This document shows positions 14,734 through 19,046 of a stretch of DNA of 19,046 nt, piece after piece. Every line of letters begins with the position of its first letter. Positions within the stretch are counted from its first letter, which is position 1. A program made the position numbers and the translations under genes. This DNA comes from Saccharofermentans sp. Its GTDB lineage: Bacteria; Bacillota_A; Clostridia; Saccharofermentanales; Saccharofermentanaceae. The notes beneath the pieces were generated by a model. It did not search any database and was not told the origin of the DNA. It was given only the letters and a program-made list of their open reading frames with translations. The stretch covers positions 1 through 19,046 of the forward strand of contig JAILMZ010000083.1 in the NCBI GenBank assembly GCA_024692105.1, read 5' to 3'.

Positions 14734-17355
14734 ATGGCTGAAAGTGATGATAAGAAGCTCGCCAGACAGGCTCAGGAAGCCTCAATGGACGAGGCATTCA
14801 AGTCGGAACAGACAACGATCGTACCGGTAGACCTTGACGGTGAGATGAGAAAGTCGTTCATCGACTATGCGATGAGCGTTATCTCCGACCGTGCCCTGCC
14901 GGATATCAGAGACGGCATGAAGCCGGTTCACAGAAGGATCCTTTATTCGATGTTTACTCAGGGCTTCACCCCTGATAAGCCGTACCGTAAGTGCGCCACC
15001 ACGATCGGTGACGTTCTCGGACGTTTCCATCCGCACGGCGACGCATCCGTTTACGATGCACTCGTAAGACTTGCGCAGGATTTCTCCCTGAGACATCCCC
15101 TCGTTGACGGACACGGCAACTTCGGTTCCCTGGACGGTGACCCGCCGGCAGCTTACCGTTATACGGAGGCAAGACTCGATAAGATCGCGCTCGAGATGAT
15201 GCGCGACATCAATAAGAACACGGTTGACTTCAGACCGAACTTCGACGAGCACGAGATGGAGCCTGTGGCTCTTCCTTCCAGATTCCCGAACTTCCTCGTA
15301 AACGGCGGTGTCGGAATCGCGGTAGGTATGGCTACGAACATCCCGCCCCACAATCTTGGCGAGGTAATAGACGGCTGCATCATGATGGTCGACAACCCTG
15401 ACGTAACCGTTGAAGAACTCATGACAGTCATCAAGGGACCTGACTTCCCGACAGGCGGCATGATCCTCGGCACATCCGGCATCAGAGATGCATACAGCAC
15501 TGGTAAGGGCCGTATCGTCGTAAGAGCTCACGCCGAGATCGAAGATCACGCAGGCAAGACAAGGATCATCGTTCACGATATTCCTTATGCGGTCAACAAG
15601 GCAAGGCTCATCGAGAGGATGGCAGACCTCGTCAAGGAGAAGAAGGTCGAGGGCATCTCCGGACTCCGCGACGAATCAGACCGTAACGAGCAGGTAAGAA
15701 TCGTCATTGAGATCAAGAAGGATGCAAACCCTGACGTTGTTCTCAATCAGCTTTACAAGAACTGCTCGCTCCAGGAAGCGTGCTGCGCCAACATGCTCGC
15801 ACTCGTACCTGACGAACAGGGCAAGCTCGAGCCTAAGATGGTAGGACTTAGGGATGCGCTCCGTTACTACATCGGCCACCAGGAAGACGTCGTAACGCGC
15901 CGCACCAGATATGACCTTGAGAAGGATGAGGCTAAGCGCCACATCGACGAAGGCCTCCTCATCGCGATAGACCATATCGACGAGATCATCTCGATAATCA
16001 GATCTTCGAGGACCGAGCCTGAGGCAAAGGAGAAGATGTGCGAGAGATTCGGTCTGTCCGATAAGCAGGCACAGCAGATCGTCGACATGAGACTCGGCCG
16101 TCTCACAGGTCTCGAGAGAGAAAAGCTCGAGGCAGAGATCGAAGCACTCACGAAGGAAATCGAGTATTTCCACAAGGTGCTCTCCGACAAGACTATCTTA
16201 GACGGCATCATCAAGGACGAGCTCACAGCCATCAAGAACAAGTATGCTACTCCGAGAGTTACCGAGATCGTTTACGGTTCCTTCGACGACATCGATGATG
16301 AGTCATTGATCCAGGAAGAGGATATCGTAGTAACACTCACACACTTCGGCTACATCAAACGCCAGAGGATCGATACATACAAGGCACAGCACAGGGGCGG
16401 AAGAGGAATCTCCGGACAGTCCACGAGAGAAGAGGACTATGTCGAGAAGATCCTCACGACCACGACTCACAAGTTCCTGCTCTGCTTCACAAACACGGGC
16501 CGCGTATTCAAGATCAAGGGCTATAAGATCCCCGAGACAAGCTCGAGGACAGCAAGGGGAACGGCTCTCGTTAACCTGCTGAACATGGCGGAAGGCGAGA
16601 ACATCAGGAACATCATCCCGGTGGATGATTTCGAGAACGAAGAGCTCTTCCTTACGATGGTTACGAAGAACGGCGTCATCAAGAAGACTGCCATCTCCAA
16701 GTATGCCAACATCAACAGGAACGGTCTCATCGCTACAAGGATACGTGAAGGAGACAGCGTGGTTGCAGTCCAGCTCACCAGGGCAGGACAGGAAGTCATC
16801 GTAGTCTCTGCAAACGGTAAGGCTATAAGATTCAATTCCGATGATGCCCGCGACATGGGCAGGACCGCTTCCGGCGTACGTGCCATGAAGCTCGAAGAGG
16901 GCGATGAAGTCGTAGGCATGGAGCCTGTCGATCCCGATAAGGAGATACTCGTTATCTCAGAGAAGGGCTGCGGCAAGAGATCCAAGATCGACGATTACAG
17001 AAGCCAGACAAGAGGAGGTAAGGGTATCATCACATATAAGGTCAACGAGAAGACGGGAAGACTCGTCGGTACGGTCTCCGTTACGGACGATAACGACCTG
17101 CTCATCATTACGAGCCAGGGCGTCATCATCAGAGTATCCGCTTCCGAGATCCCTACGCTCTCGAGAGCTACTTCGGGCGTAAGGCTCATGAAGTCCAAGA
17201 CGGCGTCCATCGTTGATTTCGCTCTTACAGACCACGAAGAAGAGGATCCTGAAGAGACCGAAGGCGCAGAAGGTGAAGAAGGAGCAGAAGTTTCTGAGAC
17301 TTCCGAAGCACCCGAAGCATCCGATAAGCAGGAAGGAAACGAAGGAGAATCCTGA
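14734..17355 (+). CDS. gyrA: DNA gyrase subunit A
   Basis: An 873-residue type IIA topoisomerase subunit that cuts and rejoins DNA and wraps it for negative supercoiling. The breakage-reunion domain begins after a 28-residue polar extension (IVPVDLDGEMRKSFIDYAMSV); the catalytic tyrosine is Y143 in RYTEAR. The quinolone-pocket segment reads HPHGDASVYD (99-108): Ala104 aligns with E. coli Ser83, and Asp108 with Asp87. The C-terminal beta-pinwheel carries the GyrA box as QHRGGRG (552-558), which identifies GyrA rather than ParC. Residues 833-873 are an acidic tail (19 Asp/Glu of 41). The ATG at 14734 follows GGAGG (14723-14727) by 6 bases; an in-frame TTG at 14698 lacks support. gyrB is not in the window. 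The dac gene begins in the stop codon. Confidence 0.96.
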   Translation: MAESDDKKLARQAQEASMDEAFKSEQTTIVPVDLDGEMRKSFIDYAMSVISDRALPDIRDGMKPVHRRILYSMFTQGFTPDKPYRKCATTIGDVLGRFHPHGDASVYDALVRLAQDFSLRHPLVDGHGNFGSLDGDPPAAYRYTEARLDKIALEMMRDINKNTVDFRPNFDEHEMEPVALPSRFPNFLVNGGVGIAVGMATNIPPHNLGEVIDGCIMMVDNPDVTVEELMTVIKGPDFPTGGMILGTSGIRDAYSTGKGRIVVRAHAEIEDHAGKTRIIVHDIPYAVNKARLIERMADLVKEKKVEGISGLRDESDRNEQVRIVIEIKKDANPDVVLNQLYKNCSLQEACCANMLALVPDEQGKLEPKMVGLRDALRYYIGHQEDVVTRRTRYDLEKDEAKRHIDEGLLIAIDHIDEIISIIRSSRTEPEAKEKMCERFGLSDKQAQQIVDMRLGRLTGLEREKLEAEIEALTKEIEYFHKVLSDKTILDGIIKDELTAIKNKYATPRVTEIVYGSFDDIDDESLIQEEDIVVTLTHFGYIKRQRIDTYKAQHRGGRGISGQSTREEDYVEKILTTTTHKFLLCFTNTGRVFKIKGYKIPETSSRTARGTALVNLLNMAEGENIRNIIPVDDFENEELFLTMVTKNGVIKKTAISKYANINRNGLIATRIREGDSVVAVQLTRAGQEVIVVSANGKAIRFNSDDARDMGRTASGVRAMKLEEGDEVVGMEPVDPDKEILVISEKGCGKRSKIDDYRSQTRGGKGIITYKVNEKTGRLVGTVSVTDDNDLLIITSQGVIIRVSASEIPTLSRATSGVRLMKSKTASIVDFALTDHEEEDPEETEGAEGEEGAEVSETSEAPEASDKQEGNEGES

Positions 17356-18794
17356 TGATGAGAAGAGGCTTCCGCATCATTAAGAGATTACAGGCACTGG
17401 CACTTGCGGCTGTTATGACCGCAGGTGTCATCGTCTGTTCCGGAAGCACTTTGGCAATGGCCGATATCGGGCAGCCGGACATCACGGTCCCGCCCCTTAC
17501 GGACGTTCACTGCGCATCATACTGCGTCTACGACAAGACGACAGACATGATCGTCATCAGCCAGAACCTCGATGATAAGATCTATCCTGCATCACAGACA
17601 AAGATCATGACATGCATGCTGAGCCTTGAGATCTTAGACCTCAACGCGCAGCTCACCACATCCGAGACGGCGATGTCTTACGTGGAAGAAGGTTCTTCCG
17701 TCATGGGCATCAAGGTCGGCGAGAAGGTAAAGGTATCCGAGCTTTTGTATGGATTGATGCTTCCTTCCGGTAACGATGCGGCATATGTTCTTGCCGAAGG
17801 ATGCATCGACGCGTTCTTCGAGAAGTATCCCGAGGGTGGCGATACGGTCAATGAAGACGGTGTTAACGCACAGTACCTTATCGATACTCTGGGTGACACA
17901 AAGGAGAACATCCTCGCAAACAGGAAGATCGAAGCTTTTGCGGCGCTCATGAATCTCAGGGCTGCGACGCTCGGCTGCACCGGCACGCATTTTACGAATC
18001 CCTGCGGACTTCACGATGAGGACCACTATACGACTGCTCACGATCTTTGCATCATGATGTGTGCTGCCACGAACAACCAGGACTTCAACATCCTCATCAG
18101 CTCCCAGACACATGTATTCGAGGCGACCTCGCTTCACAAGGCAGATGCCTGGGACTATGTAAAGAATACCAACAATCTTCTGTTCGACCCGTGGCTCGCT
18201 TCGAAAACAGCCAACGGCACACCGTCACATCTGGCAGCCATCGTAGGCGGCAAGACGGGAACGACAGATGCTGCGGGAAAGGGCTGCACGCTCTATACTG
18301 TCTGTGAGAATGGACACGAACTCATGGTCTCCATGTGCGGTGTCCCTAAGGAATACTATTTCTATACAACGATGTATCTGGCATCCATTACCGCTTACGG
18401 TAATCTCGCATGCTGGGAGAACGATCCGGTAGCAGTCATTCCCGGAACAACAGGCGACTATAAGTGGATCAATGCTCCCGAAGACCAGCAGCCTGTACTT
18501 AATGTCATCCATTTCCCCGGCGACGCACCTTACATGCCCGCGATCGACACAACACCTTCCGTAACAGGTGAGGTAACTCCGGGCGTGGCTCCTGACGGCA
18601 CGCCCGTCCCGGTATCCGAGTCACCGATAGTATTGTTTGTAAAAGCCAATAAGGAAGTATCCCTGGTCATAGGGGTAATAATGCTTTCTATAATAATCAT
18701 CAATATAGTTCTGGTGGTCAGGATCCACCGTCTTAAGAACGCCGGAAAGAGGCGTGCAAAAAAGCATTCGGGAACGGGCAGCGAACTGTTCTGA
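17355..18794 (+). CDS. Serine-type D-alanyl-D-alanine carboxypeptidase (penicillin-binding protein, S11 family)
   Basis: A 479-residue exported enzyme that removes the last D-Ala of peptidoglycan stem peptides. A signal peptide (basic start, hydrophobic 12-28) ends in an A-M-A cleavage motif (34-36). The three catalytic motifs are S-Q-T-K (80-83), SGN (138-140) and KTG (300-302). Residues about 158-190 form an extra loop between SGN and the family's L-x-x-T-x-F-x-N-x-x-G-L motif (NPCGL, 215-219). A C-terminal membrane helix (about 436-456) with a basic cytosolic tail anchors it, in place of the amphipathic helix of PBP5; a Pro/Thr/Val-rich linker (about 395-425) precedes it. AAGGAG (17342-17347) lies inside the end of gyrA, 7 bases from the ATG, so the genes are coupled. 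It is similar to DacF/DacA proteins but not assignable to one. Confidence 0.92.
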   Translation: MMRRGFRIIKRLQALALAAVMTAGVIVCSGSTLAMADIGQPDITVPPLTDVHCASYCVYDKTTDMIVISQNLDDKIYPASQTKIMTCMLSLEILDLNAQLTTSETAMSYVEEGSSVMGIKVGEKVKVSELLYGLMLPSGNDAAYVLAEGCIDAFFEKYPEGGDTVNEDGVNAQYLIDTLGDTKENILANRKIEAFAALMNLRAATLGCTGTHFTNPCGLHDEDHYTTAHDLCIMMCAATNNQDFNILISSQTHVFEATSLHKADAWDYVKNTNNLLFDPWLASKTANGTPSHLAAIVGGKTGTTDAAGKGCTLYTVCENGHELMVSMCGVPKEYYFYTTMYLASITAYGNLACWENDPVAVIPGTTGDYKWINAPEDQQPVLNVIHFPGDAPYMPAIDTTPSVTGEVTPGVAPDGTPVPVSESPIVLFVKANKEVSLVIGVIMLSIIIINIVLVVRIHRLKNAGKRRAKKHSGTGSELF

Positions 18795-18801
18795 GATTTA
18801 G

Positions 18802-18840
18802 TCAGATAAAGGGTTTTGCGCCCTTTGAAAAAAAGTCTGA
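18802..18840 (+). terminator. Two-part inverted repeat after the carboxypeptidase gene, possible terminator
   Basis: TCAGA (18802-18806) pairs with TCTGA (18836-18840), and inside it AAAGGG (18808-18813) pairs with CCCTTT (18821-18826) around a 7-base loop; an A-rich bulge separates the two stems on the 3' side. It begins 8 bases after the stop. No U-run follows on either strand, so it is not a canonical intrinsic terminator and may simply stabilise the mRNA end. Confidence 0.3.
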
Positions 18841-18887
18841 AAATCCTCAAAAAACTTCTTGACTTAATAAGACTCATGTCGTATTAT
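18828..18887 (+). promoter_or_regulatory. Strong promoter with phased A-tracts, rRNA-operon type
   Basis: TTGACT (18859-18864), a 17-base spacer and TATTAT (18882-18887). Upstream are three runs of A at 18828-18834, 18840-18843 and 18849-18854, whose centres are 10 to 10.5 bases apart, i.e. on one face of the helix, where an UP element binds the RNA polymerase alpha subunit. Expected start near 18894. No coding frame follows within the window. Confidence 0.7.
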
Positions 18888-18893
18888 TAACGA

Positions 18894-19046
18894 GCACTTT
18901 GCGGCAAGGCAATGAAAATATGCCTGCAAAAACCGCCGAGGCGCGCACCTTGAAAATTGAATAGAATGCAAGAACTTGAAGTAATAACGGACCTTTTCAA
19001 TTCTAAGAATTGAGTTTAAAAGAGTAATTGAGCCAAACATGGCTCT
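18894..19046 (+). ncRNA. Structured leader, probably of an rRNA operon (runs off the window)
   Basis: The 153 bases downstream of the promoter contain no credible gene. They hold a hairpin GCGG/CCGC (18901-18904 with 18933-18936) enclosing AGGCA/TGCCT (18907-18911 with 18921-18925), then CCTTGAAAATTGAATAG (18948-18964), which resembles the boxA antitermination region of Bacillota rRNA leaders and spacers. Next are CAATTC/GAATTG (18998-19003 with 19007-19012) and GAGCC/GGCTC (19030-19034 with 19041-19045). The last hairpin recalls helix 1 of 16S rRNA but its loop lacks the invariant TTTGATC, so the mature 16S start is not claimed. Expected next: a 16S gene. Confidence 0.55.

Noticed and set aside
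19021..19046. Start of mature 16S rRNA
   Set aside because: The GAGCC/GGCTC hairpin resembles helix 1, but the nearly invariant AGAGTTTGATC sequence is absent, so the gene itself cannot be claimed in the window.
1..19046. CRISPR array, insertion sequence, tRNA gene or DnaA-box cluster
   Set aside because: Reading both strands by eye I saw no regular direct repeats with spacers, transposase, terminal inverted repeats, tRNA cloverleaf or clustered TTATCCACA-like boxes. A computed search would be more sensitive.

Overview
The window reads as chromosome from a monoderm Bacillota of the Clostridia type. The evidence is a run of housekeeping genes in the order rpmH-rnpA-yidD-yidC-jag-mnmE-mnmG-rsmG, good GGAGG ribosome binding sites, a TTG-started rnpA, and near-consensus sigma-A promoters. 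GC looks close to 50% by eye, so a low-GC Clostridium is unlikely. Genus cannot be read from the sequence. All genes are on the + strand.

Region 1 (1-7621) is a surface-glycan cluster. It holds the 3' end of a sugar-nucleotide epimerase/dehydratase, a GtrB-like membrane GT2, a GT87 (DUF2029) polytopic glycosyltransferase, a GtrA-GT2 fusion, a rhamnosyltransferase-like GT2, a MOP-superfamily flippase, and a second GT87 paralogous to the first. Most junctions overlap or nearly touch. One good internal promoter precedes the GtrA-GT2 gene. The parts match a three-component system: a lipid-linked sugar made inside, flipped, and used outside by a GT-C enzyme. Next to it sit a conventional cytosolic glycosyltransferase and an oligosaccharide flippase.

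Region 2 (7622-14615) starts with a perfect TTGACA-N18-TATAAT promoter and a structured leader. It then encodes ribosomal protein L34, the RNase P protein, YidD, the YidC insertase, the RNA-binding protein Jag/KhpB, both subunits of the MnmE-MnmG tRNA-wobble-uridine enzyme, and the 16S rRNA methyltransferase RsmG. This block usually lies beside oriC, but no dnaA is present upstream of rpmH.

Region 3 (14616-18794) holds gyrA, without gyrB, and an overlapping D-Ala-D-Ala carboxypeptidase gene. The gyrA promoter region has a 20-bp alternating pyrimidine-purine tract containing a 14-bp perfect palindrome, directly upstream of an extended -10. GyrA has Ala at the position of E. coli Ser83.

Region 4 (18795-19046) carries no gene. 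It holds an inverted repeat, three helically phased A-tracts, a strong promoter, and a structured leader with a boxA-like CTTGAAAA. This looks like the start of an rRNA operon that runs off the window.
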